The notes under the pieces were generated by a model. The model did no database searches. It saw only the letters and a list, made by a program, of their open reading frames with translations, and had not been told where the DNA came from. Shown one piece after another: positions 46,303-58,278 of a DNA stretch of 64,000 nucleotides (position 1 is the stretch's first letter; each line of letters begins with the position of its first letter). The stretch is taken from positions 211,590,645 through 211,654,644 of the forward strand of contig JAUMIR010000005.1 in assembly GCA_030847615.1 (NCBI GenBank), read 5' to 3'. Origin of the DNA: Gambelia wislizenii (Eukaryota; Chordata; Lepidosauria; Squamata; Crotaphytidae). The position numbers and the translations under genes were made by a program.

Positions 46303-47661
46303 CCATGGGCTTAGATGTCCCTATACGAATGCACAGAGCATAGAAAATGAACAGGATGAACTTGAACTCTTAGCACAGCAAAGCAAATGCGATTTAATAG
46401 GAATCACTGAAACTTGGTGGGATGAATCTCATGAATACTAAAAGAGAAGGGGGTACATGATGGATGGGAGTTTCTAAAAAGTGAGATATTGAAGTCACAA
46501 CTTCAAACAGTTCCAATAAGGAGGGAAAATGGCAGGTGGCTAAAGAAATCAGTATGGATATCTAAAGAACTTTCAACTGAGCTAAGACTTAAGAGGAATG
46601 TATACAAGAAATGAAAAAAAGGAGAAATCACCAAAGAAGAATTCAAACAAATAGCCAGCTCATGTAGGGGGAAAATCAGGAAAGCACAGGTGTAATTCAG
46701 GCTTGCTAGAGAGGTTAAAAACAATAACAAGGGATTTTTGTTGTTGTTATTATGTCCATAGCAAAAGAAAGAACAAGGAAGTGGTAGGACCACTGTGTGG
46801 ATAAGGTGGCAAAATGCTAACAGGGGACAGAGAAAAGGCAGAGCTACTCAACACCTTCTTTGTCTCAGTCTTCTCCCAAAAGGAGAACAGTGCTCAACCT
46901 GGAGAAAATGGAGGAGATGATGCAGTAGGGAAAATGCAGCATAGAAAAAGCAAAGAGGTTGTTCAGGAATTCCTGGCCAGTATAAATGAATTCATGTCTC
47001 CAGATGAACTACATCCAAGGGTATTAAAAGAACTGGCAGAAGTAATCTCAGAACCACTAGCAATAATCTTTGAGAAATCCTAGAGAACAGGGGAGGTTCC
47101 AGAAGACTGGAGGAGGGCAAATATTATTCCTATCTTTAAAAAAGGGGGAAAGACCTCACCTGGAATACTGTGTCCAGTTCTGGGCATCACAATTCCATAA
47201 GGATATGGACAAGCTGGAGCATGTTCAGAGGAGGGTGACCAAAATAGTTAAGGGTCTGGAAGCCATGCCCTATGAGATATGAGCTGGGTTTGTTTAACCT
47301 GGGGAAGACAGTTTAAGAGGGGACAGGGTAGCTATGTTTAAATATTTCAAGGGATGTCATACTGAGGATGGGGCAAGCTTGTTTTCTGAGGCTCCAGAGA
47401 CTAGGAGACATACCAATGGACTCAAACTACAGGAAAGGAGATTTCATCTAGACATTAGGAAGAACTTTCTGACAGTAAAAGCTTTTCGACAGTAGAATGT
47501 ACTGCCTTGGAGTGTAGTGGGATCTCCTTCTTTGGAGGTTTTTAAGCTGAGGCTTGATGACCATCTGTTGGGAAAGCTTTGATTGTTTATTCTGGCATGA
47601 CAGGGGGTTGGACTAGATGGCCCTTGTGGTTTCTTCCAAGTCTATGATTCTACGATTCTAT
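46303..47661 (+). mobile_element. CR1 LINE inserted in a MITE, internally deleted
   Basis: Starts in the endonuclease (catgggcttagatgtccct; aggaatcactgaaacttggtgggatg region), jumps at about 46440 into the linker, then LLNTFFVSVFSQKENS and [28 protein letters not shown] (46814-47083). It jumps again at about 47140 from IPIFKKG to [14 protein letters not shown] and [20 protein letters not shown] (47070-47282). It ends with tggcccttgtggtttcttcc and tctatgattctacgattcta. The RT core is deleted; inactive. Confidence 0.85.
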
Positions 47662-47755
47662 AAACATGAAAGGGTGACATCATCTGATATGTATGCCCTT
47701 TCGCTTTTGTGTGGCATCAGTATGACACTGTATTTGATGTGTCCAATAATATCCA
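47662..47755. mobile_element. Multi-hairpin MITE, right piece
   Basis: catgaaagggtgacatcatc, then atgccctttcgctttt (hairpin partner) and a degraded end gtgtccaataatatcc. It follows the same order as 18280-18370, so it continues 45950-46302 across the CR1 insertion. Confidence 0.65.
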
Positions 47756-47759
47756 CAGT

Positions 47760-48414
47760 CTAGTATTGCAAGGTTTATAAACGCTTGCAGTGTAATGAAA
47801 AACTATTGTTATGGTGAAAAAAAATTGAATTGCTTGATAGGCTACAGTTCAGCAGTATGCATTTTTAAGTTAAAGAATTTGTTTGGGGAGATTAAGAACT
47901 TCAATATCCTCTCTCTTTCAAAGAACAGGCTAGACTTTTTAAAATAAAAGAATCCCTGAATGCCGAGGGTACTTCAGTCTTTTCTGTTTTGCTGTGTTAA
48001 ACCTGCCAGATCTCCAGTGGAGATATACTTTGTTTTCATTTTTGCTTGATATTTCCACCCAGGTATTCTCACTTTTCTCTTTTTAAAACCATTTAACACT
48101 ATCAATGCATGACGGTTCCACAGTGGTAGCAACAGGAAGTGCCAGAGAACATTGTGTTCTTGCAGCTGGCTAAATAAAACATGTTCTTGCTACAGCTTCA
48201 AAGAATTTGTCATTTGCAAAAGCAATGAAAAGATAGCTTCTCCTCACTAATAACACAACCATCCTTTTAACAAGGAGAATCTTGCTGCTTTATTTTGTCC
48301 ACCACCTTGTACTTGTAAAATTCTCCCACTTTGAAAGAACTGGATCGCAGAACCTCTAATAATCAGGTCAAACCAATGACATATGCTTCTGCCATCTATA
48401 TCGAGAAGCATGCA

Positions 48415-48445
<31 letters not shown>

Positions 48446-48520
48446 TTATGTTTATCTCTTTCTCTTTCAGTTCAAATGTAACAATCTTATAAAGAAAAAA
48501 ACAAAGTTTCAAGACTGGGA
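47760..48520. other. No gene; a (TG)n tract
   Basis: Unassigned sequence with a (TG)n run at 48415-48445. Confidence 0.35.
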
Positions 48521-48523
48521 CCA

Positions 48524-48736
48524 AATCCACATCACACAAATAATCCAGGTTTAAATTGCATTATTTGCCATGGCTCCTTCCTATGGAATCCTGGAATTTG
48601 TAGTTTTACAAGGTATTTAGCCTTCTCTGCCAAGGAGTGCTGGTGCCTCATCAAACTACAAATCCCAGGATTCTGTAGGAAGGAACCATGGTAAATAATC
48701 CAGTTGCAATCTGGATTATTTGTGTAGTGTGGATTC
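48524..48736. mobile_element. Hairpin MITE of the acacta family
   Basis: Ends aatccacatcacacaaat and gtgtagtgtggatt. The arms ccatggctccttcctatgga and its complement form a long hairpin, and ctacaaatcccaggattctg is shared with 56730 and 59090. About 213 bp. The frames on both strands at 48532-48903 are artefacts of it. Confidence 0.7.
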
Positions 48737-48739
48737 AGC

Positions 48740-50000
48740 CTAGACCTCTTCCTCTCTTGTTCTCTTTCTTTGTACCACACTCTCTTCTTCACTACACAAG
48801 TTTTAAAAATAGCAAATGTAATATCTGCCATTTGTTCAGCATTAAAATTTGTAAGCAAATATTTCATGTTTCCAGCTCACATGTTGACATCTTGCTTACT
48901 TAGGCCCAAATCTTATTGGTAGTCACAATCACAGAGTAGACCCACTGAATGAAGAGCTGGGTGCTACAGGAAGCAAGGAGGCGATTGGAGAAAGAAAGAT
49001 CATGTGAGAGATTAAAAATTGGAATTCTGTACCCCTCCAGGACCACAACTCCCAGCCCTATCTAGCATAGCCATTGGTAGGGAATGCTGTGAACTTCAGT
49101 GCAACCAGATCCAGAAGGGTGCATGATTCCTAATTCCAGAATGATGGGAAGAGAAGCTCAAATTACATAGATACTTGTTATCAAAAGTGGTTTGAAATAA
49201 TAAAGAAACAATGAAGTCCAAACACTTCAACTGTCCTGATTTGACAAGGACAGTCCCAATTAATCCTCTGTCATCCCATTTTTTCAGCTGCTTCTAAAAT
49301 GTCCCAGCTTCTTCTCTCTGCTCCTTCCACTTCCCCCTTTGTCCTCAGCTTACTTCAGTTGCTGCAAACTGAGTTCAAAGTGCAAAAGTAGTTTACATTC
49401 AATTAATTCAGCCAAGAGAGAATGGAGGGGGCAGGATCTTGCTCTTCTCTGAGCTCAGGCAAAAGCTAAATGTTGCAGCCTCTCCTAGCTTGTCTGTTCT
49501 TCCTAGTTAATAACTTCTGCCCTCTTGATCACCTTCTGATGTTGCCTGGCCACACGTGTTCTGGCTTTCATCTGTAAAATGTGGGAGAGTATGGAAGTCC
49601 TTTCATAAACACTATCTGCACATTTTCTTCTTTGGGGTATATGGTATGGGCCTTTGAATTATTTATTCAAACCCATGTTCAACTTAAATAGATGGGTCTT
49701 ACCCCTAATAAATGTGAACAGGAGATTTATATATTTGTGTTTATTAGGAACCATCCCATTCCATACTGTAATGTAACCTGTAGCTTGCAAACAAAACAGC
49801 AGGTATGGGTAGATGGGTGTTTGGGGATGTGGAGGAAATTTATATCCTACAGAAATAGAACTAAATCATGGGTGGTAAAGGTGAAAATGAAAAACCAGGT
49901 GTACCACATCATATTGGTACTTGAAATATATGGGTTTGTTTTTTTTCTTATACTATGGAACACTTTTCAAAGTTTCCAGGGAGGTAGCTATATATAGCAA
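48740..50000. other. No gene recognised
   Basis: Unassigned. A short segment at 49040-49130 (ccaggaccacaactcccagc) looks like a hAT-type MITE trace. Confidence 0.35.
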
Positions 50001-50007
50001 ACATGAC

Positions 50008-50095
50008 CCAACTGGCACCTTGAAGACCAAGTTATTTATTTGGCATAAGCTTTTGTGGCTAGCTGCAAGCAGAGTTCTCCTACTGCCTGAGGCAA
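50008..50095 (-). repeat. Hammerhead-like amniote repeat, inverted copy
   Basis: On the minus strand: agctagccacaaaagcttat, then gccaaataaataacttggtc and ttcaaggtgcc. The aaagcttatgccaaataaa segment is well kept; the upstream catalytic box is degraded. Confidence 0.5.
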
Positions 50096-50275
50096 AAGAA
50101 TTCCACTACTGCATCCATCTTGGAGATGTCTGTCAGCTGCTGCCCACAACTTCCTTGTTCTTTTAAAAGGTGCTTTCCTGTTTCTTCCCAGTTTATGCAG
50201 GCAGTGGTAGCAAGAAAGAGCACCATAATAATAAGGTACACCAGAACTATTTGAAGTTAATGCTCCAAGAGACAA

Positions 50276-50670
50276 AGGGCTCATCTACATCACTGTCTGG
50301 GAAGGCAGGATGGGCCCCACAACATGTGACCAATCCCCCCTTGCACATGACGAGCCTTGGTCACATACTGCAGGACTCCTTCCTGCCTTCCCCAGGAGAC
50401 CCAGGGAGACTGCAGCAGCAGTGAGGGCCTGCCTGCTGGGTAGACTCCTGTGGACACACAGGGCCCGTTTTGTTTCCTCCCAGAGGAAATGGATTAAAAC
50501 AGGTATTTTTAAAGACATTATATCAGGCCCTACCCCATCTCCCCACCCATCTGAGCCCTGTATCTGCCCTGAGGGTGGTGAGGACTGCCTGGAGGCAGAA
50601 TGAAACAGATGCCCTGCAGGGCTCTGAGACCGGGGCAAGATGTGATATATTGCCCATCTAGACAAGGCCA
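50276..50670. mobile_element. hAT-like element (gggcttgt family), second complete copy
   Basis: Left end agggctcatctacatc and right end tgcccatctagacaaggcc are inverted repeats. The interior has ccacaacatgtgaccaatcc, cacatactgcaggactcc and gggcctgcctgctggg, paralleling 19518-20019. The 202-residue minus-strand frame at 50285-50893 runs past the element and has no domain. Confidence 0.65.
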
Positions 50671-50871
50671 AAAACCAAGATCCAGCAGTAGATGATGTAT
50701 TATAAAGTTCTGTAATGGCAGAACTACACCCCACACACACTTTCCTGCAGGATTCATCTTCCTCCTTACCCCATACCCTACCCCCCACCCATGGTGACCA
50801 GTGGGGAGCAGGGGATGGTTGAGAAGCATCCGGCCATGTTACTATTGCCAGATACAAAATGACAATGAGCA

Positions 50872-51477
50872 TTATCAGACGTGGCAAAATCATGGATTAC
50901 AACATCAGGGTAGCACTAACGTGCCCCTGCTATTGCACTACATCGTTGTCTTCACGTTCTTACACAATTCTCCAGCCATAAAAAAGGTGTTATTTACAAT
51001 TTACAGGACAAGCAATCAATAGATCTTCAATAGTGCTTTTTTCACACTATTGATATTGAGCAAAACCACATCCCATTGCAATCGTGAGATTACAGCATGA
51101 ATGGGTAGTCCTATTTCCTCCCTCCCTGTTCCCAGCAAGAAAACATCCAGGTGAGAATGAAAAAATGAAGCACAGTATGCTCTTTTTATGAACTATCCCA
51201 TTTAGTTTGCACATTTTTAGGTTTGTTTCAGTGCTTGTGTGTTTATTTACTATGTTAATTAAGGGGGGGTTTCATGAAAACTGCCAAAATCTCACCCATG
51301 CCAAATCATGGAAGTAAACTCTCATTCTTAAATCACAAGTGGTCATTGTGCAATAATTCCATGGCATTTTTTTCACGTGATTATAGCTATGTGCACTAAT
51401 AGGTATTACAATGCTATGATGTTCCCGCTATCTTCATTTGTGGAATTACAGCATTTTAGACACTAGTCTGATAATGT
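50872..51477. mobile_element. MITE with gcattatcagac ends
   Basis: Left gagcattatcagacg, right agtctgataatgtcc, flanked by AAT on both sides (50869-50871 and 51478-51480), a 3-bp duplication. The interior aggtttgtttcagtgcttgtgtg resembles 43360-43380 and 63-80. About 606 bp, non-coding. Ends match the ggactttatcagacca ends at 17806. Confidence 0.7.
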
Positions 51478-51660
51478 CCAATGTCATCTTCCAGAATGTC
51501 TGGAAGATACTCCAAGAAAGAAGGTAGGTTCTCAGGACATTTTGGTCATTGCATAAAGGAGGGACAGAATTCCAATTTCTGCAATGACCAACACAAAGAC
51601 ATACACAGAGCTAAGTTGGATGTGTATGGTATTACTAAGGTGGCAGCCAAACACTTTCAT

Positions 51661-51986
51661 ACATACATAAGAACACAGAAAGCTGACTGATACTAAGTCA
51701 GCGCATCAGCCCAGTCATCATGTTTATGCCTATTTTCAGTTAGATTTTAGTTGGGCATTTGGGGTGTCCATACAGATGTTATGCCAGCCTTTGCAAATGC
51801 TGGCCAGTATTATAAGTACTATCCTTCTGTTTACCACCCTCTGAGGAACATGAGTAGAAGAGTGCTATCACACACTTGTCTGCATGTGCTCCTCCCATAG
51901 GCTCCTGTTTGGCATGAACAGAATGTTGTATGTGAAAGGCCTTTCAGTCTGATCTAATTCAGCTCTTCTTGTATTCTTATTGCTTC
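51661..51986. repeat. Dispersed repeat, gaacacagaaagctgactga type
   Basis: Begins acataagaacacagaaagct and ends cagctcttcttgtattctta, a near-inverted pair. The interior includes gatactaagtcagcgcatc and tttcagtctgatctaattca. It matches a widespread reptile repeat; fragments at 17650 and 55866. Confidence 0.5.
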
Positions 51987-51989
51987 TTT

Positions 51990-53270
51990 TACATGAATAT
52001 GCTATTAAAACAGGGAACACAGCAGATTTATTTTAACGTCATTACACAGGAAATAAGAATTCCTCTTCCATTGGATAAAATAAATCTGTGGCAGGACATA
52101 GTTTGTCTGTGACAGGAGAAATTTACATTTGTAATTTTTAGGGTCTGTCTTTTGAAGAAGAAAAATAATCTTATGTTGAACAGATCAGTGGAAAACAACA
52201 TCAATCTGAACAAGATGTATGGAAAGATACTGACTAAATTTAACCACAGCTAGTGGCAGTATTTCTCTTTAAAAGAACAAAAGCAATTACATCCTTGTTA
52301 CCTTTCCCTCCAGCAGTACAGCAATAATTCTTTGGGGTTTACTTTTCCCAAACAGTGCGTTAACTACATATTTATAAACTATCTGCTTACAATCACTAGT
52401 GATACAGTAAAAGAAAACTTCTACATTTGGCAAGTAAATGGAGTTGTGGTGGGGAGAAGCAGAATACCTTATAGTTTTGTTGTAATGTCCATTAACTTAA
52501 CTTCCTAGACTTTATTAAATTTCTTGTTGAACATTTAATGCCTTTGGCAGTCATCCTGATGAAAGCCATGATGAATCCCTCAGATCTATTTGTCCTCATC
52601 CAATATATGCATTAATAAATTCCATGGCTTCCATTAAAACCCTTGACCTTATTAGAAGTCAATCATTTCATAGAGTCCAAAGTAAACCAACAGGCGCCTT
52701 TTCCACCTCAACCTGCTGAGGGTCAACTACTCCCTACATGACACCCAGAGTTGTACCAACAACATACCCACAAGCTTCGTGTGACTTCGGTATCCACTTT
52801 TGTGGTGCCAGAATCCCCACCACCATTCCCCCAAAGACCAAACCCATTAAAATGCTGCAGTTTTCAAGGAAATATTTCCCCAAAATGAGACAGAAAGCCC
52901 AAAATACATATGTGAAAACACATGAAAATACACCCACAGGTTCCCTAGAACCTCATGCTGCCTTCACATACCTCTGTTTCCCTCTGCAGTCTCTCTCAAA
53001 ATGGCAACAGGAAGTGACATGACATCATTTCCTATTGCCATTGTGAGAGGAACTGCATCGTGAGAGGAAAAGATATTTGTGCTTGCTGGAGGGTACAGCC
53101 TGCAAGGTATACTTGGGCAGGGGTAATTGGTCCTTGGTCCCACACAGTTGGCCACCTCTGGCTTAGAAGAAACTCAGGTTGAGGAATAATTCTTCCCCTA
53201 TTGAGACTCTGGAAAAGTCACCTTTTTTGGACAACTCTCAGAATCTGACAGCTAGCATATCCTGTAACTG
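51990..53270. other. No gene recognised
   Basis: Unassigned AT-rich sequence. The frame 52738-53022 has no motif. Confidence 0.35.
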
Positions 53271-53277
53271 TCCCATG

Positions 53278-53560
53278 TCTATAGACTTTCCTTGGGTTTT
53301 TTCCAGGCTGTGAGGCTGTGTTCTGGAAGAGTTTATTTCTGACGTTTTGCCTGCATCTGTGTACTGGCATCTACGGAGAATGGTTGGGTAGAAGTGTGTG
53401 TGTGGTTTATATGCTGTGAACCCCTGTTGGGGAGGAAACAGGAAAGAAGAAACCCTAAAAGTAAACAAAATCTGGCTGCCAGTCCTGAAAAACACTAAAA
53501 TCAGAACTCAACACTTGCAAATGAACTCCACCCAGGGACAGGGGGATTTCCGGCAGATAA
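53278..53560 (-). mobile_element. Penelope-like element remnant
   Basis: 53285-53385 matches one arm of the dyad at 13155-13347 (gtgaggctgtgttctggaag, acgttttgcctgcatctgtg). It continues with ggcagaaccctgttggggag-like and tgaaaaacactaaaatcaga, then cttgcaaatgaactccaccc, segments I know from squamate Penelope-like elements. No readable protein. The catalytic box of the hammerhead is degraded here. Confidence 0.6.
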
Positions 53561-53564
53561 TGGA

Positions 53565-53935
53565 CCATTAACCAACCATTAACCAAACAGACACTAATCC
53601 CTCCTTGCATTTGATCTTGTAACTGCCAGTGATCTACTTTTACATTTGTTAACAACAGAACGTGACCCCCCCAAACCAAATTTTTCAGCCTGGGAGTACT
53701 CCAGTTCAATGGTTTCTGCAGCGCTGCAGATCAGGGTGCTGGGGCCATCTACATTGAGACTAGCAGTTGTGTCAGGACCACAAAGAATATCTCAAGCTGT
53801 TCTAGACATGCCCGATGACTGGGATAAGGCTCCTGATATTGTTTCCCATCACCTGCAATGCCTCAGATCCCCTTCAGCTAGGGTGATGCCAGGCTGAAAA
53901 GACAGGTTTTGGTGAGGTAGCATCGTCAGATTTAA
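53565..53935. other. No gene recognised
   Basis: Unassigned. Confidence 0.35.
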
Positions 53936-53939
53936 CCAT

Positions 53940-54320
53940 GGGCTTGTTTAGATGCAATGGTATACTGTGAGTGGGTGGGCATTTTTGACCATTCCCAGTG
54001 ACACTGTTTTTGTCTCCACCATTTTTTCATCTATTCTTATCTGTTCACATCGATTTGAATGGAGCACCACCCCCTCTGATGAAGGGCAATAGAGCGAAAA
54101 TGTACAGTAATGTGAATTTGTGTGGCCACATGTGCGAAAATGCACATCTATGCACATTTTCCAGAAAACTTTGGGGGAAACTACAAATACTTTTACTGCA
54201 GCATTTGTGGAGGTTTTTTAGCCCCCTCCTTCCAAATACCATGAATCTCATTCAGATTGTGTTGGGACACATCATATTCTCTGTGAATTCTAAGAGTATT
54301 TTCATCATCTGGACAAGCCC
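53940..54320. mobile_element. hAT-like element (gggcttgt family), third copy
   Basis: gggcttgtttagatgc at the left and gcatctggacaagccc-like (catcatctggacaagccc) at the right. Flanks ttaaccat and ttaaacaa look like a diverged 8-bp duplication, which fits hAT. The frames at 53948-54324 on both strands are non-coding artefacts. Confidence 0.65.
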
Positions 54321-54324
54321 TTAA

Positions 54325-55480
54325 ACAACAGAGCTCCATCATTAGTCATTATATCTGATTATTTAGGATCTTGGGCACTATTTTTAACTCTGTATGATGT
54401 AAAAAAAAATAGCTGTGTTTGTATGATGTAAAAAAAAAGCTGTAAAAGGTTGTGAGAGATGATGATGATGATGATGATGCAAATTAGTGGACAAATCTTC
54501 AGCTAACAGTCCTATGCAATGTAAAAGATAGTGAAAATGATTCTTCCTCAGTGTTTACAAGCAAAGCAACATTTGCAGAGCAAGGGGATTGCTCCAAGAA
54601 CATCTCTTGCAAATAATTCCAGAGACTTTAAGCATTAGACACCAATTATGCAGAATAGGCAAGCTCTGGCAGGTAGTGGTGATAATTATAAGATGGAACT
54701 AATTTAAAATGCTGAATCCTGAGGGATATGGTTTTGTGATAGAGCATAATTATACTTCCTTCACATGAAAGTGCAGTATTCATTTCCCAGGGCACTCAGC
54801 CAAACATAAATACCCTTACAAAGTCTGATCTAGTGTTCAGTGAAATCCACAGACAAGTTCTATAATACTAAGAAGCATAGGCTAAAAATCCCAGCCCCTG
54901 CAAAAAGGGCTCCTCTTCCAGTGCCATGAAGGAGAAAGCATGGATAGGAGATGGGGGCATGTGGTTCTGGAGTTTTCAACAGGACTGGAACCAAGTTCAG
55001 TTGAGTGTGATTGTAATGGTCTGTGCAAAATTGATCACACAGAGCTAGTGAAACCATGGAGGATACACCTCAATGAAGACACCGTGTCTTATAGACATCC
55101 CCTTGTCAACATGGGTCAGAACTTAGAAAAGATGTTTTTTCATTACAGCTAACAGAATTCCCCAGCCACATGGACATGATGGCTAGGGGAGCCTTTGATT
55201 GGTATTTTTTTAAAAATAACTTTTCCATGCTTTTACACAGGAAGGTCAAGGTGAAGGAGGCAGGGCTAATACATGCAACCCTATCTTACCTCCACGTTTC
55301 CTATTTTATCATGCCAGAAGAGGACAATCATTAACAATGTCACCTATATGCTGTTATTTAAATCATTATAACTGAGGCACAGACAAAACTTTACCCTATT
55401 TAAGAACAGAACCATATTGAAACATCTCCAGGGAGTCTCTTGGATGCCTTTAGAAAGCATACAACTATAATCTGTAAGCA
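54325..55480. other. No gene; small tandem repeats
   Basis: Contains a 29-bp duplication at about 54391-54445 (tgtatgatgtaaaaaaaa twice) and a (GAT)n run at 54458-54479. Otherwise unassigned. Confidence 0.4.
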
Positions 55481-55489
55481 GTAGCCCTT

Positions 55490-55705
55490 GTTGTTGTTTT
55501 TGTGTGTCTAAAAGGCAAACCTATCACAGGGTTTTCTTGACAAGATTTGTTCAGAGGGGGTTTGCCTTTGCCTTCCTCTGAGGTTGAGAGAGTGTGACTT
55601 GCCCAAGGTCACCCAGGGGGTTCCATGGCTGAGTGGGGATTAAAACCATGGTCTCTGGAGTTGTAGTCCATTGCTCAAAGCACTACACCATGCTGGTTCT
55701 TCAGT
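55490..55705 (-). mobile_element. Sauria SINE, minus strand
   Basis: On the minus strand: accatggttttaatccccac (B box), agccatggaaccccctgggt, cttgggcaagtcacactctc, caacctcagaggaaggcaaa, then the 3' domain with aaaaccctgtgataggtttg. Same architecture as 23105-23325 but without the final gccataag part. Confidence 0.85.
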
Positions 55706-55709
55706 GGGT

Positions 55710-56155
55710 TCCCTGAATGCCTGTAGCAAGCTGGTAAAAATCATACAACTATAGTCTGAAAGGAATGGCCCTTCCCAATGATATATAGCCAAACTTAGAT
55801 TCTGGATGTATTGTTTTCTAGATTGCAGAGATATCTGCAATAAAATTTTGGAGATCTGCTACCAGTCAAATTTGAAAACACTGGACCAGATGGACCAATG
55901 CTCTGTATCAGGAAGCTTCCTCCATTCCTATACAATAGAAGGGGGAAATTGTCTAAAATGAGCAACTGCATAGAAGGGGGACATGTACTAGGGGTACTTC
56001 TCTTCATTAACACAGCAATATAGTGGCCAAGGGAGCACAGAGAGCCACCAAGGATACATGGTCATGTTGGGAGGGTGCACAGGGGTTGAGAATCATTTAG
56101 TTATGTATTGATAGCTAGACACATAGCAACACCCTTCAGTTCTCAGAGAATGACT
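55710..56155. other. No gene; one short repeat fragment
   Basis: 55866-55925 is a minus-strand fragment of the gaagctgccttat-type repeat (ggaccagatggaccaatgc, then atcaggaagcttcct). Confidence 0.4.
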
Positions 56156-56159
56156 GCAT

Positions 56160-56183
56160 TGTCATTATTATTATTATTATTAT
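56160..56183 (+). repeat. (ATT)n microsatellite
   Basis: About eight att units at the 3' end of the L2 on the minus strand. Confidence 0.9.
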
Positions 56184-56690
56184 TCATTTATATCCCGCCT
56201 TTCTCCCACCAGTGGGACTCAGAGCAGCTAACAACCTGTTTGAAACCATACAAGCTAAAAACAGTACAAAGTTAAAATCACATTATAAATATAAACTTTT
56301 TAAAAAGAATTAAACAATTTACAAGTTAAAAACATTACAGTAAAAATTAAAATGCCTTTAAAACCCTTTAAAAAATGTAAAAGCACACCCACAGCCTCAC
56401 TAGCCCAGACCTTTTTAGTTCATAAAAACCTGGCAGCATAAAATGTCTTAACCTGCTGCCGGAAGGAGAGTGAAGATGGGGCCATCACGGCTTCTCTGGG
56501 GAAGGAGTTCCAAAGTCTGGGAGCAGCCACCAAGAAGGCCCTTTCCCTTGTTCCCACCAAATGAGCCTGAGAAGCTGGTGGGACAGAAAGAAGGATTTCT
56601 CCAGATGATCTTAAAGCTCTACTGGGCTCATACAGGGAGAAGCAGTCCTTCAAATAACCTGGACCCATGCTGTATATACACTGGTTATCT
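56184..56690 (-). mobile_element. L2-like LINE 3' end
   Basis: Minus-strand frame 56420-56668: GPGYLKDCFSLYEPSRALRS, then RERAFLVAAPRLWNSFPREA and SLSFRQQVKTF, the L2 C-terminal signature. AT-rich 3' UTR ends in (ATT)n. Only the C-terminal part survives. Confidence 0.8.
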
Positions 56691-56719
56691 GAATTTGGCT
56701 AGTTGCAGCCTTGACTGCC

Positions 56720-56815
56720 CCTTCCCTAAACTGCAAATCCCAGGATTCCATACTATTTTGCCATGGCAGTTAGTGTGCAATCATAATACTACAATTATGT
56801 AGTGTGGTATCACAC
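56720..56815. mobile_element. Right half of an acacta-family MITE
   Basis: ccctaaactgcaaatcccag, gattccatactattttgcca, ending tatgtagtgtggtatcacac. The left half is missing. Confidence 0.55.
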
Positions 56816-56882
56816 ACAGTACAGTGAAATCATGCTCTGAGATGACTGCATCTTGTGTAATGAACATACAGATGCATGTATG

Positions 56883-56883
<1 letters not shown>

Positions 56884-56923
<40 letters not shown>
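56884..56923 (+). repeat. (TC)n microsatellite
   Basis: About 20 uninterrupted tc units. Confidence 0.95.
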
Positions 56924-56927
<4 letters not shown>

Positions 56928-56929
56928 TT

Positions 56930-58270
56930 TTCATAGTGTAACATCAACATTTCCTAATGAGGTGGAGTTGTGCAATTGCCATGTAACTCTGTGAGTGTAA
57001 AATTGCATTCCATCTTTTTAATGTAGGTTCTTAGTCAATGAGTTGGATTCAAATTTAGTAGCACATTTAGAGTATTCCTATTATAATCAATACGTTGCTC
57101 ATTACACTATTATATCTGGATCCTGCTCAATGTTTTTAAAATAATCTTTAATTTTGCTCCAATATAATGCATTCTATGTGTGAGAGACAGCTTAGAAAAG
57201 TTACTTTTTTGGACAACAGCTCCCAAAATCTCTCTGCCAGTATGGTCAGCTCCTATATTCTTGGAAATGTAGCCCCCAAAAGTAAATTACAAACTCTGCT
57301 TTATGTGCGTGATAGATAATCATTCCACTGCTATAAACAATGATGGCATATAGTCAACTTGCATTTGAGTACAACATTAATCTTTTTTGATGTACTGCTA
57401 TGTAGAATTATATCCTATCTTTCTATTTTATTTGTTACCTGTATCAGGCACCTGGTGAGATAAAGATTTTTCTTTAAAAGAACATAATTGAAAATTCCCA
57501 GATACCACAGGAAATGAAAGGGGGGAAGTACATATTTCCAGACAGAAAGGCCTACAATTCAGCTTTTGTGTCATTCCTTTTCTTTTTGGCAAGGAATCCA
57601 CTTTCCCATCTGAACAAAGTACATTCAAACAATACATTACTCCCTATCTGCCATTTTTATGTAAACAAGCACACACCTATTTTTGGAATTGGAAAAGTCA
57701 TTGTTCAGATGCTATAATCATCTGTTCAACTAAAACAATGCACCTCATAAGCATGACAGAAAATGGAAATAAATACTCTTTACTGTCATTTTCAATTTCA
57801 CTATGACTTGGCACTGCATTTCCTCCTTTGATTCTCCTGGACCCCAACTCTTACAAAAATAGAAAAAGTAAATTTCAAAACAGCCATTAATTACTACCCT
57901 CAGCCCATTTTGGATCTGCTACATGAAATGAACGTTCTCTGTTCCTGTTATGTTTATGCATACAGAACATAATTGGGATCTACAGAACCCATCCTATGAA
58001 GTATCGCTGAGTCATACTACTGAAAACAGACAATTTATTTTAGGACATCTCTTTCTAGGAAAGTTAAACCAGAGACTTGACAGCCAATAAGGAGAATGTC
58101 TGGTTTTAGTATGATGGGTTTTTGAAAGTCCTATTCAGTTGTTATTTCCTCCATACTTGGTTTTTTTTGGGGGGGAATGGGGGTGGTGGTGATAACATTT
58201 AGTAATGAACTTATGGATCCATAACCTAGGTTTATGGATCTGTAACTGTCCTGCATTCATTAAAACTACA
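56930..58270. other. No gene recognised
   Basis: Unassigned AT-rich sequence. A trace of a MITE at 57200-57290 (acaacagctcccaaaatctc). Confidence 0.35.
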
Positions 58271-58278
58271 TAGTCTTA

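Noticed and set aside
50285..50893. A 202-codon open frame on the minus strand
   Set aside because: It runs from unassigned sequence through the whole hAT-like element and out the other side. Composition is proline/serine/glycine-rich without any domain; overlapping frames exist on both strands.
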